From Tunicatimonas pelagia (GTDB lineage: Bacteria; Bacteroidota; Bacteroidia; Cytophagales; Cyclobacteriaceae): a stretch of DNA of 64,000 nucleotides. Positions 9,127-18,218 of the stretch are shown one piece after another (the stretch's first letter is position 1; every line of letters starts with the position of its first letter). Made by a program: the position numbers and the translations under genes. The notes under the pieces were generated by a model. It saw only the letters and a program-made list of their open reading frames with translations. It made no database searches and was not told where the DNA came from. The stretch spans positions 3,795,001 to 3,859,000 of the forward strand of contig NZ_CP120683.1 of assembly GCF_030506325.1 (NCBI RefSeq), read 5' to 3'.

Positions 9127-10075
9127 CCAGTTTCTGGCATTATTTGCTACCATTGTGCTAACAGCCGGTTGCCAGCAGCCTGGCTTACCCGATTTTCTGC
9201 AGTTTAAAAATCAGGAAACTGACGAAGGAGCTACGCTTGAACCAATTGCTCGGGTATACGATAATTACCTGTACGTGCAAGATTTAGAAGGAATTGTAGA
9301 TGAAAATACGAATCCTTCAGACAGTGCCGATATTGTAAATCGCTACATTGATAGCTGGATTAAAAAGCAACTACTCATTGCTGAGGCGGCGGCTCAAATG
9401 GAGATTGACGAAGCCAAGTTGGAGCGTAAGATTTTGGATTATCGCTACGCCCTAATTGTGTACGAATTTGAGAAGAACTACGTAAACCAACGGGTAGACG
9501 ATGAAGTGTCAGAGGCAGCCATTGAAAAATATTATCAGAGTAACCAGCAGAACTTTGAGTTAAAGAACAATATCATCAAGGGTATTTTTGCGAAGGTGCC
9601 ACAAGAAGCACCGCGCACCGGACGCTTACGGGCATTATTTCAGGGAAAACTGACTGAGGAAGTTCGGGAAGAAATTAAATCGTACTGCCTCAGTTTTGCT
9701 ACCTCTTATTCACTCGATGATTCTACTTGGTACAATTTCGAAGATGTAATCGCCAATACTCCCTTAGTGAGTATCCCCAATAAAGTACAGTTTCTGCAAA
9801 AAAATGAGTTTATTGAAACCTCCGACGACTTGTACGTGTACTTTGTAAAAGTTGTAGACTATAAAATAACCGATCAGATTTCGCCGTTGGAGTTTGTGCG
9901 GGATGATATCACTAAAATTATTACCAACCAGCGTAAGGTAGCCCTAACTCAAGATTTAGAGGAAGAAATCTACCAAGATGCAAAAGATAAAAAACACTTT
10001 GAAGTATTTCAGCCAAATACCAACGCAGCTTCGGTGCAGCAACCATCTACCGTTCGGGCCGAAACTCCGCAGTAA
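9083..10075 (+). CDS. Lipoprotein of the SurA/PpiC chaperone cluster, isomerase domain not evident
   Basis: The 330-residue protein has a lipoprotein signal with lipobox LTAGC (cysteine near residue 30). After it comes a SurA-N-like helical region: LDYRYALIVYEFEKNYVNQRVDDEVSEAAIEKYY. I do not see the GGxLGYF or HIL-type signatures of an active PpiC domain, so it may be a non-catalytic chaperone-like partner. The start overlaps the preceding gene by 44 bp, and the next gene's only ATG lies inside its 3' end. This strongly suggests one operon with translational coupling. The start could also be the ATG two codons later. Confidence 0.8.
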   Translation: MKMFYNFWGSKRNLSQFLALFATIVLTAGCQQPGLPDFLQFKNQETDEGATLEPIARVYDNYLYVQDLEGIVDENTNPSDSADIVNRYIDSWIKKQLLIAEAAAQMEIDEAKLERKILDYRYALIVYEFEKNYVNQRVDDEVSEAAIEKYYQSNQQNFELKNNIIKGIFAKVPQEAPRTGRLRALFQGKLTEEVREEIKSYCLSFATSYSLDDSTWYNFEDVIANTPLVSIPNKVQFLQKNEFIETSDDLYVYFVKVVDYKITDQISPLEFVRDDITKIITNQRKVALTQDLEEEIYQDAKDKKHFEVFQPNTNAASVQQPSTVRAETPQ

Positions 10076-11405
10076 ACTATCCCCTCTGCTTTTATTATTC
10101 TTAATTCCCCTCTCGGGTGTGGCTCAGTACAGTGGCGAAACCACGATTGATAAGATTGTGGCGAAGGTAGATAACTACATTGTGCTAAAGTCAGATTTAG
10201 AAGCCTCGTACCGAGAGGCGCAAGCAAATCCTAACTTCGGAGATGTTACCAAATGCCAGGTATTGGAGCAGTTGGTAGTAGAAAAGTTATTGCTGGCTAA
10301 AGCCGAGATTGACTCAGTAGTGGTAGAAGATGCTCGGGTTGAACTGGATTTAGATCGGCGGATGCAGATGATGACGAGCCGCTACGGCGAGGAAACCATT
10401 GAGGAGCAATTCGGCAAATCAATCGCAGAGCTAAAAGAAGAAATGCGTGACGACATTCGTAACCAGTTGGTAGTGCAGGAAATGCAGGGGACTATCTCGC
10501 AAGATATTGAAGTAACCCCGGCTGAAGTTAGAAAGTTCTTCAACGCCATTCCGCGTGATAGCTTACCATTCTACTCTTCTGAAGTGGCCGTAGCTCAAAT
10601 TGTGAAGGAACCCACCGTAAGCCGAGCGCAAAAAGAGATTGCCCGCCAACAGTTACAAGATATTCGGGAACGTATTCTGAATGGGGAAGATTTTGCTAAG
10701 CTGGCTAAAGAGTTTTCTAATGATCCGGGTTCGGCTCAGTACGGCGGAGAATTGGGCTTTGTAGAGCGAGGCCAATTTGTACCCGAGTTTGAGGCTGCTG
10801 CCCTTAAAATGGAAGCAGGCGATCTCTCTCAACCCATCGAGTCAGATTTTGGCTTCCACCTCATTGAGTTGATTGAGCGCCGAGGTAACCGCTACAGCAG
10901 TCGCCACATTCTGATTAAACCCAACTCTTCGGAGCTAGATGTGAAGGCAGCGGAAGAGTTTCTGGATAGCTTGCGTACCCAGATTATGACTGATACCATT
11001 ACTTTTGAGAAGGCTGCGAAAGAATATTCCGATGAAAAAGGAGAATCGGGTGGACCAGGCAGTGGCGGGTTTTTTCTCGGTGCCGACGGCTCTAACCGCA
11101 TCTCTACCGAAAATCTTGATCCGGTAATTTTCTTCACCATTGATACGATGGATATTGGTACCATTACCCAACCACTGGTGTACCGTACGCCCTCGGGTGA
11201 ACCGGCCGTGCGAATTCTGTATCTTAAATCGAAGTCTAGACCGCACGTAGCTAATCTGAAAGACGATTATCAGAAAATTTACAATGCAGCTTTACAAGAA
11301 AAACGTGCGCGCTTGATGCAAGAGTGGTTTGGAGATGCCCGCAAGCAGGTTTATATTGAGGTTGATCCCGAATACGATCACTGCGATGTGGGTAATAGCA
11401 TTTAA
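9978..11405 (+). CDS. surA: SurA-like periplasmic peptidyl-prolyl isomerase/chaperone
   Basis: The 475-residue protein has a signal segment LSPLLLLFLIPLSGVAQ, then the SurA-N start IDKIVAKVDNYIVLKSDLE. Two parvulin domains follow. The first has AVAQIVKEP, the GGELGFVERGQFVPEFE motif and SDFGFHLIELIE. The second has SRHILIKP and a glycine-rich GGPGSGGFFLG loop. SurA delivers unfolded beta-barrel proteins to the BAM machinery. The only in-frame ATG is at 9978, 98 bp inside the upstream gene. That gives an unusually long n-region of about 30 residues before the hydrophobic core, so a non-ATG start nearer the core cannot be excluded. It is the last gene of the three-gene isomerase set, with moxR 89 bp downstream. 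Confidence 0.92.
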   Translation: MQKIKNTLKYFSQIPTQLRCSNHLPFGPKLRSKLSPLLLLFLIPLSGVAQYSGETTIDKIVAKVDNYIVLKSDLEASYREAQANPNFGDVTKCQVLEQLVVEKLLLAKAEIDSVVVEDARVELDLDRRMQMMTSRYGEETIEEQFGKSIAELKEEMRDDIRNQLVVQEMQGTISQDIEVTPAEVRKFFNAIPRDSLPFYSSEVAVAQIVKEPTVSRAQKEIARQQLQDIRERILNGEDFAKLAKEFSNDPGSAQYGGELGFVERGQFVPEFEAAALKMEAGDLSQPIESDFGFHLIELIERRGNRYSSRHILIKPNSSELDVKAAEEFLDSLRTQIMTDTITFEKAAKEYSDEKGESGGPGSGGFFLGADGSNRISTENLDPVIFFTIDTMDIGTITQPLVYRTPSGEPAVRILYLKSKSRPHVANLKDDYQKIYNAALQEKRARLMQEWFGDARKQVYIEVDPEYDHCDVGNSI

Positions 11406-11494
11406 ACCATTTCCGCATCGGAGCGTTTACACAGTCTAGTGTGTCCAGCGTATCGGCACAATCAGCTATAAACCCTTAAACTCTACGTACTTTT

Positions 11495-12460
11495 ATGGAT
11501 TCCACCTCATCGGAAGTGGCCCTCGCCGACCGTTTACACGAAGATTATCGCCGCCTAAGTGAAGAAATTGGAAAGGTTGTTATTGGGCAAGATGAAGTAG
11601 TAAGGCTACTGATTACATCGCTTTTTTGTCGCGGTCATAGTTTGCTGATTGGGGTTCCGGGCTTGGCTAAAACATTGTTAATTCATACCATCGCTTCGGC
11701 TGTAAATTTAGACTTTAGCCGAATTCAGTTCACCCCTGATTTAATGCCTTCGGATATTCTGGGGGCCGAAACCATTGATAAAGATCGCAACTTTAAATTT
11801 ATTAAGGGGCCCATCTTTGCCAATATCATTCTGGCCGATGAGATTAACCGAACTCCGCCTAAAACCCAAGCTGCGCTACTAGAAGCTATGCAGGAGTACA
11901 AAGTAACGGTAGCCGGGGCTGATTATCCGCTGGACAAGCCGTTTTTTGTACTAGCTACTCAAAATCCGATTGAGCAAGAAGGAACCTATCCCCTACCCGA
12001 AGCTCAGCTCGACCGCTTTATGTTCGATATTCAGCTAACCTACCCTAGCTACGAATCGGAAGTAGATATTGTAAAAGCCACCACTACCGACTCAGATTAC
12101 GAAGTGCAGAAGGTCATTACGGGCGAACAAATCGTGGAGTACCAGCATCTGGTGCGCCGGGTTCCGATTGCTGATAATGTGGTAGAATACGCCGTAGGCT
12201 TAGTCAATAAAACCCGCCCACATTCAGCGAAAGCCAGTGAAGTAGCCAATAACTTTTTAGAGTGGGGAGCGGGTCCGCGGGCTTCTCAGTACTTAGTACT
12301 AGCCGCCAAGTGCAATGCCCTGCTCAACCAAAAATACTCCCCGGATATTGAAGATGTGCAAGCCGTAGCCAAACCTATCTTGCGCCACCGCATCGTCCGC
12401 AACTTCAAAGCCGAAGCCGAAGGCATGACGGTAGACAAGATTGTGGAAGAGATGCTTTAG
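11495..12460 (+). CDS. MoxR-family AAA+ ATPase
   Basis: The 321-residue protein has the standard MoxR layout: Walker A GVPGLAKT near residue 59, Walker B ILADEINR near 111, sensor 1 within LATQNPIEQEGTYPLPEAQ, and the arginine-finger region QLDRFMF. The AAA lid follows at the C-terminus. MoxR ATPases act as chaperone-like factors that activate or assemble metalloprotein, VWA-domain or envelope complexes. The usual VWA/DUF58 partner genes are not downstream here. In Bacteroidota a MoxR gene after surA-type isomerases is a familiar arrangement, so an envelope role is plausible but not shown. Confidence 0.93.
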   Translation: MDSTSSEVALADRLHEDYRRLSEEIGKVVIGQDEVVRLLITSLFCRGHSLLIGVPGLAKTLLIHTIASAVNLDFSRIQFTPDLMPSDILGAETIDKDRNFKFIKGPIFANIILADEINRTPPKTQAALLEAMQEYKVTVAGADYPLDKPFFVLATQNPIEQEGTYPLPEAQLDRFMFDIQLTYPSYESEVDIVKATTTDSDYEVQKVITGEQIVEYQHLVRRVPIADNVVEYAVGLVNKTRPHSAKASEVANNFLEWGAGPRASQYLVLAAKCNALLNQKYSPDIEDVQAVAKPILRHRIVRNFKAEAEGMTVDKIVEEML

Positions 12461-12482
12461 GAATCTGCTGATACTGTATTCC

Positions 12483-13325
12483 ATGGCAATTCAGGATACG
12501 ATTACCCAAACTTGGGTTAAGATAACAGGGCGGAAAATAGCTCCAGATGACTATGAGTGGTTGATTGGGCCAACGGGTCACACTGATATTATTAAGGACA
12601 AGTTTATCTTTGAGCTTGCGAGGAAAGAAGACCTGTCAATCCAAAAAAACGCGCTGAATTCTGGCCTACTCGAACGTATTGAGCAAATTGGAATAACTGG
12701 TCAGGAGAAAGAAAGGCTGAATAAGAAAGTAGTCGACTTCTACGAGAATACGTCGAACTATAACCTTGAGGTATGGTCAGAATGGAAAGGTTTGTTTAAA
12801 CCATTTGGAAGGCTGCTATCAATAATATTTAGCAAACGGCTACAGCAATTGAACCTACCGCTGAACTCCATTGATACGGCGAAGGGTATCAAGAGTGAGA
12901 TTATTAAACTCAGATCCAAAAACGAGCGTGAAACTCGTTGGACGATTTGGTACCGAATACTAAAAAGCACCAATGATGTGGTTTATTCGGGAATTTATAC
13001 TACCTGTAAAAATCCGAACTACAAAGCTCCCCTACTCAAAGTGGTTTTTCCACTACCCAATGGAAATGCATCCGTAATTATGACTAAAAAAGTTCAAGCA
13101 GACGGCTCACTGCTGCTCTGCTCAGACGGTAAAAAGTTTGGAGATAATGGGTTTTACTTTACTCTGACAAATAAAAGAGGTGAATATTGGGCTCGCTTTG
13201 TAAAACCCATGCATGAATGGATTCGCGTTTATGAGGATGACGAAAAAGTGTTAAGAGCCGATCATAATCTAAATTTCTATGGTGTTAGGTTTTTGGACTT
13301 ACACTATAAGATGAATAAAAAGTAG
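12483..13325 (+). CDS. Conserved hypothetical protein, function unknown
   Basis: The frame is open from 12441, inside moxR, but the ATG at 12483 after the moxR stop is the better start and gives about 280 residues. The protein is soluble with no signal peptide or membrane segment. Notable stretches are YEWLIGPTGHTDIIKDKF, NYNLEVWSEWKGLFKPFG, KVVFPLPNGNASVIMTKK and GDNGFYFTL. I do not recognise a characterised domain. The gene is visibly richer in A+T than moxR and the transporter beside it, which may mean later insertion after moxR. It is probably co-transcribed with moxR because only 22 bp separate them. Confidence 0.75.
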   Translation: MAIQDTITQTWVKITGRKIAPDDYEWLIGPTGHTDIIKDKFIFELARKEDLSIQKNALNSGLLERIEQIGITGQEKERLNKKVVDFYENTSNYNLEVWSEWKGLFKPFGRLLSIIFSKRLQQLNLPLNSIDTAKGIKSEIIKLRSKNERETRWTIWYRILKSTNDVVYSGIYTTCKNPNYKAPLLKVVFPLPNGNASVIMTKKVQADGSLLLCSDGKKFGDNGFYFTLTNKRGEYWARFVKPMHEWIRVYEDDEKVLRADHNLNFYGVRFLDLHYKMNKK

Positions 13326-13403
13326 TAGTACCCAGCGCGCACTTTCCCCTTCATCAAAAATCCGCTAATTTAGGTTTTTCAAAAACTGTAAAACGCGGAT
13401 CTA

Positions 13404-14873
13404 TTGGTAGCTAAGCAACAAACATCACGGGTTAGTACTAAAATCGTAGGGCTGCTGTTAGGTCCATTGCTGTTTCTACTCATCTATTTTCTGGTTTCTA
13501 TTGACGGCTTAGATGCCAACGCCACCAAAGTACTGGCTGTAGCCGGGTGGATGGTGCTGTGGTGGGTTACTGAGGCGGTTGCTTTACCCGTTACCGCTTT
13601 GTTGCCACTTATTCTCTTTCCGGTGTTTGGTATTTTGCCTACCGCCGAGGCGGCGGCTCCCTACGCTAGTCCTATTGTTTTTTTGTTTATGGGTGGGTTC
13701 TTAATTGCCCTGGCTATGGAAAAGCGGAACCTGCACCGCCGTATTGCGCTAAACTTAATTCGCCTCACCGGAACCCATGCTAACGGAATTATTCTGGGGT
13801 TTATGTTGGCTACAGCCTTTCTAAGCATGTGGATTTCTAATACGGCTACCACTGTAATGATGCTACCCATTGCGGTATCGGTCATTGATTTATTAAAAGA
13901 TCAGCAGTCAGAAAAAGCGCAGGCGGGCTACCGAAAGTTTGCTTTGGGGCTGATGCTCTGTATTGCCTACTCGGCCAACATTGGTGGAACCACTACCATT
14001 ATTGGCACCCCACCCAACGTAGTGATGGTGGGCTATATGCAAGAATTCTACGGACGAGATGTGGCTTTTGGAAAGTGGTTGCTAGTAGGTATTCCAGTTT
14101 GTGTAACCCTACTAACCATCACTTACCTAATGATTACTCAGGTATTGTTTCGTCATCGGTTGAAAGGATTAGCGGGGTCAGGAAATATTATTACCGATAA
14201 ACTGCGGGAGCTGGGAGCTATGTCTAAAGCCGAGAAGCTAGTGGCAACTATCTTTACCCTCACCGCCTGCTGCTGGATTTTTCAGACCACCATTAACGGC
14301 TGGCTGGGCGATAAGTACTTAAACAACACCATTGTAGCGATGGGCGGAGGGTTACTCATGTTTGTGGTACCCATTAGCTTACGAACCCAAGAGTATGTGT
14401 TGGACTGGAAAAGCACTGAGCGACTTCCCTGGGGAATTTTGCTGCTATTTGGCGGAGGGCTTTGTTTGGCTAAAGGAATGGAGATGACCGGAATTGTGCA
14501 ACTAGTCGGTGAACGCTTAGCAGGCGAAGGTACCCTGGCATTGCCTATTCTGATTTTGGCTCTTACCGGATTTTCTCTCTTCATTACCGAAATTATGAGT
14601 AACGTAGCGCTGATCGTTATTTTTGCTCCGGTGGCACTGGGCATTGCGGATAGCTTAGGAATAGAACCGATGCTGTTGGTAGCTCCCGTTACCATTGCTT
14701 CTAGTTGCGCTTTTATGATGCCAGTTTCTACCCCGCCCAATGCCATTGTATTTTCCAGTGGCCATATTCGTATTGCCGACATGGTGAAAGCCGGATTTTT
14801 CCTCAATATTCTCTCCATTATGGTACTACTTTTGATTACTCTGGGTATTATACAGTGGGTGTACGGGGGATAG
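13404..14873 (+). CDS. SLC13/DASS-family sodium:dicarboxylate or anion symporter
   Basis: The 489-residue membrane protein has about a dozen hydrophobic segments. It has paired family signatures: ISNTATTVMMLPIAVSV in the first half and ITEIMSNVALIVIFAPVAL in the second, the SNT/SNV sites that bind sodium and the substrate carboxylates. The motif GGTTTIIGTPPNVVMVGY and the C-terminal MPVSTPPNAIVFSSGHI are also diagnostic. It should import C4-dicarboxylates, sulfate or a related anion with Na+. The start is TTG at 13404; the next in-frame ATG lies inside a membrane segment, so the TTG is preferred. Confidence 0.92.
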   Translation: MVAKQQTSRVSTKIVGLLLGPLLFLLIYFLVSIDGLDANATKVLAVAGWMVLWWVTEAVALPVTALLPLILFPVFGILPTAEAAAPYASPIVFLFMGGFLIALAMEKRNLHRRIALNLIRLTGTHANGIILGFMLATAFLSMWISNTATTVMMLPIAVSVIDLLKDQQSEKAQAGYRKFALGLMLCIAYSANIGGTTTIIGTPPNVVMVGYMQEFYGRDVAFGKWLLVGIPVCVTLLTITYLMITQVLFRHRLKGLAGSGNIITDKLRELGAMSKAEKLVATIFTLTACCWIFQTTINGWLGDKYLNNTIVAMGGGLLMFVVPISLRTQEYVLDWKSTERLPWGILLLFGGGLCLAKGMEMTGIVQLVGERLAGEGTLALPILILALTGFSLFITEIMSNVALIVIFAPVALGIADSLGIEPMLLVAPVTIASSCAFMMPVSTPPNAIVFSSGHIRIADMVKAGFFLNILSIMVLLLITLGIIQWVYGG

Positions 14874-14896
14874 ATAAGAAATATGAGATGTGAAAT

Positions 14897-15562
14897 ATGA
14901 AAAAAAATTACTGGTTAGCTTTTGGGTTACTTGGATTTGCTTTGGTGGCAAAAGCTCAGACGACTGATACGCTCGGTAATGCTAAAATTGCCATCGGAAT
15001 TAGTACCAACGCCTACCGGGGCGACTTAGGTCAAGCCTATGATAAATGGACACTGGCGTTTCAGGGAAGTTTGTTGTTTAATCACCAACGAAGGCTGCAC
15101 GGTGGCGTTCACGCGAGTTACGGCACCCTGACGGGGCAGGCGCAAGGAGCACGGTTGTTTGAGCTAGAAGTTAATACTGCTAACCGCTTCTTTAAAACTA
15201 CTTTCTTCTCAATGCATTATGCGCTAGAGTATGATCTGCTACGGCGCGAGAATATAATAGTATATCTAAGCCAGGGATTAGGATTTATTCGTTTTTCTCC
15301 TGAGAATCAATTCGGTGAGAGTTTGCAGAACGATCTGAGTACTCGTGCGCCTAACGAAACCTACGGTAATGTGGCAGCAATACTCCCTACGCAACTTGGT
15401 ATCAACTACTTCTTTGCCAACCGCTTCGGCATTGGTAGTAAAGTCGGTTTTGCTAACTATCTTACTGATTATATAGATAATGTTTCTCAGCTGGGTAGCA
15501 ACAGTGGTAACGATAACGCCCTGCACATTCAGTTTCTATTCCTTATTCCGGCTGCCTTCTGA
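14897..15562 (+). CDS. Exported hypothetical protein, possibly a small outer-membrane beta-barrel
   Basis: The 221-residue protein starts with a clear signal peptide (KNYWLAFGLLGFALVAKAQ, cleavage expected after AKAQ). The mature part alternates hydrophobic and polar residues, with many aromatic and glycine positions, as in small barrels. Examples are SLLFNHQRRLHGGVHASYG and FFSMHYALEYDLLRRENIIVY, with a terminal LHIQFLFLIPAAF. The aromatic C-terminal residue also fits an outer-membrane barrel. No specific family is recognised. It starts 23 bp after the transporter gene and may share its transcript. Confidence 0.7.
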   Translation: MKKNYWLAFGLLGFALVAKAQTTDTLGNAKIAIGISTNAYRGDLGQAYDKWTLAFQGSLLFNHQRRLHGGVHASYGTLTGQAQGARLFELEVNTANRFFKTTFFSMHYALEYDLLRRENIIVYLSQGLGFIRFSPENQFGESLQNDLSTRAPNETYGNVAAILPTQLGINYFFANRFGIGSKVGFANYLTDYIDNVSQLGSNSGNDNALHIQFLFLIPAAF

Positions 15563-15600
15563 CAGACTACGTAGCGTATAGAAATCGGTGATACAGAGAG

Positions 15601-16020
15601 CTATAAATCCAGAAAGTATAAACGACTATCTTTCTGCATAAATCCTAGCTGTTCGTACAGATGAATGGCAGTCTGCTTTTCATCTTCAGTATACAAAAAC
15701 AGTTTTTGAAGCCGTAACGATTTTGCCTTTTCTAGTATAGCGTGCGTTAGTTGCTTACCAATGCCCTTTCCCCGGTGGGCTCGATCCACGACCACATCTT
15801 CAATCCAGCCTTTATAGCCGGAAATAACCCGGTAACAGGTTAGCGTAGCCATACCTACAATTTGCTGTTGCTGACGATATACAAAGACGTAGGTAGTGTC
15901 GTTAGCTAAAACTTCGGTTAGGGCGAGTGGCGTCCGATTAGGATTTAACTGATGATCCAGTTCGGCAGCGGTCTGGGCATCGTCGGGCTGAAGGTTTTGT
16001 TGAGTAAGAATGGTTACCAT
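15601..16020 (-). CDS. GNAT-family N-acetyltransferase
   Basis: The chosen ATG at 16020 gives about 139 residues, the usual single-domain GNAT length. The frame extends upstream to 16095, but that extension runs through the terminator hairpin and into the sod 3' end, so it is unlikely to be translated. The acetyl-CoA motif appears as IEDVVVDRAHRGKGIGKQLT, and the C-terminal YTEDEKQTAIHLYEQLGF is the common beta6-alpha4 element. It probably acetylates a small-molecule amine or a protein terminus; the substrate is unknown. The sod gene upstream on the same strand ends in a terminator, so this gene needs its own promoter. Confidence 0.88.
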   Translation of the reverse strand: MVTILTQQNLQPDDAQTAAELDHQLNPNRTPLALTEVLANDTTYVFVYRQQQQIVGMATLTCYRVISGYKGWIEDVVVDRAHRGKGIGKQLTHAILEKAKSLRLQKLFLYTEDEKQTAIHLYEQLGFMQKDSRLYFLDL

Positions 16021-16025
16021 AACCA

Positions 16026-16061
16026 CAAAAAAAGCTTTCCCTACGAATAAGGAAAGCTTTT
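16026..16061 (-). terminator. Rho-independent terminator after superoxide dismutase gene
   Basis: The arms AAAAGCTTTCC (16030-16040) and GGAAAGCTTTT (16051-16061) form a perfect 11-bp stem with a 10-nt loop. On the minus strand it is followed by a seven-T run. It starts 21 bp beyond the sod stop codon, so it should end the sod transcript. The arms are nearly symmetrical, so weak bidirectional action is possible. Confidence 0.85.
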
Positions 16062-16081
16062 CATCAAATAAGTTTAGTTTA

Positions 16082-16693
16082 TTAGCCTTTAGCATCGGCG
16101 TAGCGTTTGCCTACTTCGTCCCAGTTCACCACGTTCCAGAACGCGCTGATGTAATCTGGTCGTTTATTTTGGTAGTTCAGATAGTACGCGTGCTCCCAAA
16201 CATCCAGTCCTAAAATTGGTGTGCCTTGCTCATCGGCAATATCCATCGCTGGATTATCTTGATTGGGGGTAGAGGTTACTTTCAGCGATCCGCTACCGTC
16301 TACAATCAGCCACGCCCAGCCCGAACCAAATCGAGTGGCGGCGGCTTGAGCAAATTTCTCTTTGAACGAATCGTAAGAACCAAAGGCTGAGTCAATGGCC
16401 GAAGCTAAATCGCCACTGGGTGAACCACCTCCGTCGGGAGAGAGTACTGACCAAAACAGTGAGTGATTATAGTGACCGCCACCGTTGTTACGAACGGCAG
16501 TTGAATAGCCACCGACTCCTTTCATCAGATCTTCTAAAGACATATCTGCTTGAGGCGTTCCGTCAATTGCATTGTTAAGTTTAGTTACGTATCCACCGTG
16601 GTGTTTATCATGATGGATTTGCATGGTTTTAGCGTCTATACTAGGTTCCAAAGCGTCAAATCCGTACGGTAGATCAGGAAGTTCAAAAGCCAT
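16082..16693 (-). CDS. Fe/Mn superoxide dismutase
   Basis: The 203-residue protein is full length and dismutates superoxide to H2O2 and O2 in the cytoplasm; no signal peptide is present. Metal ligands are visible as His27 in MQIHHDKHH, the His of [11 protein letters not shown], and the Asp and His of [14 protein letters not shown]. The [18 protein letters not shown] and TPNQDNP forms lean towards Mn-type or cambialistic enzymes. The exact metal cannot be settled from sequence, so no sodA/sodB symbol is given. A strong terminator follows, suggesting a monocistronic gene. Confidence 0.96.
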   Translation of the reverse strand: MAFELPDLPYGFDALEPSIDAKTMQIHHDKHHGGYVTKLNNAIDGTPQADMSLEDLMKGVGGYSTAVRNNGGGHYNHSLFWSVLSPDGGGSPSGDLASAIDSAFGSYDSFKEKFAQAAATRFGSGWAWLIVDGSGSLKVTSTPNQDNPAMDIADEQGTPILGLDVWEHAYYLNYQNKRPDYISAFWNVVNWDEVGKRYADAKG

Positions 16694-16802
16694 GTGTGTG
16701 GTTGTTTTTAAAGTTTAAAAATTAAATTACTAGTTAGTTATACTTAACGAGCAAGTCTGGTTCTTGTTTGTCAATTTACGCGAAGCTCGCCATTTTCTTT
16801 CT

Positions 16803-17732
16803 TTACAAGTCATTTAAAGGCGGAACGGTGAGCTTCTCTACATTCCAATCCGCCAGCTTGGCTCCGGCCTGATAAGCACTTTCCATAAAATCCAAAAGGG
16901 CTTGTCGGGGATTTTCTTCCTTACGCAAATTTTCGTAGGTAAGAAACGCCTGCGGACTACCGTTGCTATCTACCCACTGAGCACTAGCGGGCTGAAGAGG
17001 TTGCTGATCAATTCCGTCGGGCGAGGGATGAGTGTAGGAGTAGAAAGCTGGTTCCCGCACCGTATCATCTCCCGCCCAAAAGCCGAAGCTGATTGCCTCG
17101 TGGGAATAAGCATCTTTATCTGACAAGCGCATGTCAGGATCTAAATCTGGCCCTTCCTTACCTGAGAAACGGGTCACCGCCAAATCCATGTGGTGCCAGT
17201 AGAGGTGTACTGGGCAGGATTTACCGTAAAACCTTCCACTGAACTCTTTAAAAACATCGTCTACCCAGATCAGTAGTCGCCAAAACCGCTCAATATACTC
17301 CGCATTATACGCCTTTTGTTCTTCAAGTTGCTCGAAGGGTTTATCTACATCGGGAATATAGAAGGGGCGATCTACGATAGCTACCTGAATTCCCAATTGC
17401 GTCAACCCATCCTGAATTTGCTGGTAAAACTCAGCTACACTTAAGCCATCGTGCAGCGGAATAGCAACTTCTTTCCCCTCACTGCTGCTCATCTCTAGCT
17501 GATGCTTCAGAAAGTTGAAAGTAATTTCAAAAACCCCACGCTCGTAAGGGATACTTCCGGTAGTTAACCCCTTAGAACTCACGTAGAACGTAATGTACCA
17601 CCAGTGATTTTTCCGGGGAGTCAGCTTCAACCGAATCTTCCCAATAATCTGTAAGTACAGATGCAACGTCATTTTGCTCTCCTCCCAAGCTTCTAGCGGC
17701 AGGTCAGGTAGGTTTTGGTGATTGATAGTCAT
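16803..17732 (-). CDS. DUF5996 family protein
   Basis: The 309-residue soluble protein begins with LPDLPLEAWEESKMTLHLYL and continues with HWWYITFYVSSKGLTTGSIPY. These match the conserved opening of the DUF5996 family. Other family-like stretches are PVHLYWHHMDLAVTRFSG and PAFYSYTHPSPDG. The family has no established activity. It lies about 110 bp upstream of sod in the same direction and appears to be transcribed alone. Confidence 0.85.
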   Translation of the reverse strand: MTINHQNLPDLPLEAWEESKMTLHLYLQIIGKIRLKLTPRKNHWWYITFYVSSKGLTTGSIPYERGVFEITFNFLKHQLEMSSSEGKEVAIPLHDGLSVAEFYQQIQDGLTQLGIQVAIVDRPFYIPDVDKPFEQLEEQKAYNAEYIERFWRLLIWVDDVFKEFSGRFYGKSCPVHLYWHHMDLAVTRFSGKEGPDLDPDMRLSDKDAYSHEAISFGFWAGDDTVREPAFYSYTHPSPDGIDQQPLQPASAQWVDSNGSPQAFLTYENLRKEENPRQALLDFMESAYQAGAKLADWNVEKLTVPPLNDL

Positions 17733-17790
17733 GGTAAAATAATGGTTGATGGTGTGTATTAAGGAAACGAATGAAGTAATAGTTTGCTCG

Positions 17791-18183
17791 TTATTTTTTT
17801 ATCACTGATCCGGCGCAAATATCTACTTCTTCAGAACCTTCAATCCAAATCTGTAGTCTATTGATCCTTTCTTCCGTCAACTCTTTAAGATAAAACGCCC
17901 GACAAGTCGGATGAATACTACCATAGACTCCAGATTCTCTTTCAGGAAATTTTGCCTTTAATTCCGCATCCCTAAATTGAATCCAAATTCTTTGTGATAC
18001 TTTCAAATTTTGGGTGAATGCAGTATCTAATTTGTATTTGACTAAAATTTGCTGGTAAACATCATTGAGTTTCTTATCAATTTCTTGATAAGCACTATAT
18101 GCTTGCCGATTCATCTCTGCCTGAGTCTGCGCCCAAACTGTTGGACTTACTATTAAAAAAAGCAGTAGTAAACTTATTCTCAT
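17791..18183 (-). CDS. LprI/DUF1311-type exported protein
   Basis: The 130-residue protein has a signal peptide (LLLLFLIVSPTVWAQ). Its mature domain has the typical LprI order: MNRQAYSAYQEIDKKLNDVYQQIL, then LKVSQRIWIQFRDAEL, then the cysteine-bearing GSIHPTCRAFYLKELTEERI. LprI of Mycobacterium inhibits lysozyme, and other members are periplasmic proteins of unknown role. A second cysteine near the C-terminus (DICAG) could form a disulfide with the first. The gene is AT-richer than DUF5996 and sits among other orphan genes. Confidence 0.8.
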   Translation of the reverse strand: MRISLLLLFLIVSPTVWAQTQAEMNRQAYSAYQEIDKKLNDVYQQILVKYKLDTAFTQNLKVSQRIWIQFRDAELKAKFPERESGVYGSIHPTCRAFYLKELTEERINRLQIWIEGSEEVDICAGSVIKK

Positions 18184-18218
18184 AACATGATGCGGTAAAG
18201 TTGGTGCTAATTGTTACT

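Noticed and set aside
14282-14818. 178-codon minus-strand ORF opposite the SLC13 transporter
   Set aside because: It lies wholly antisense to a clear membrane transporter gene and encodes low-complexity, family-free sequence; long antisense frames are common opposite hydrophobic genes.
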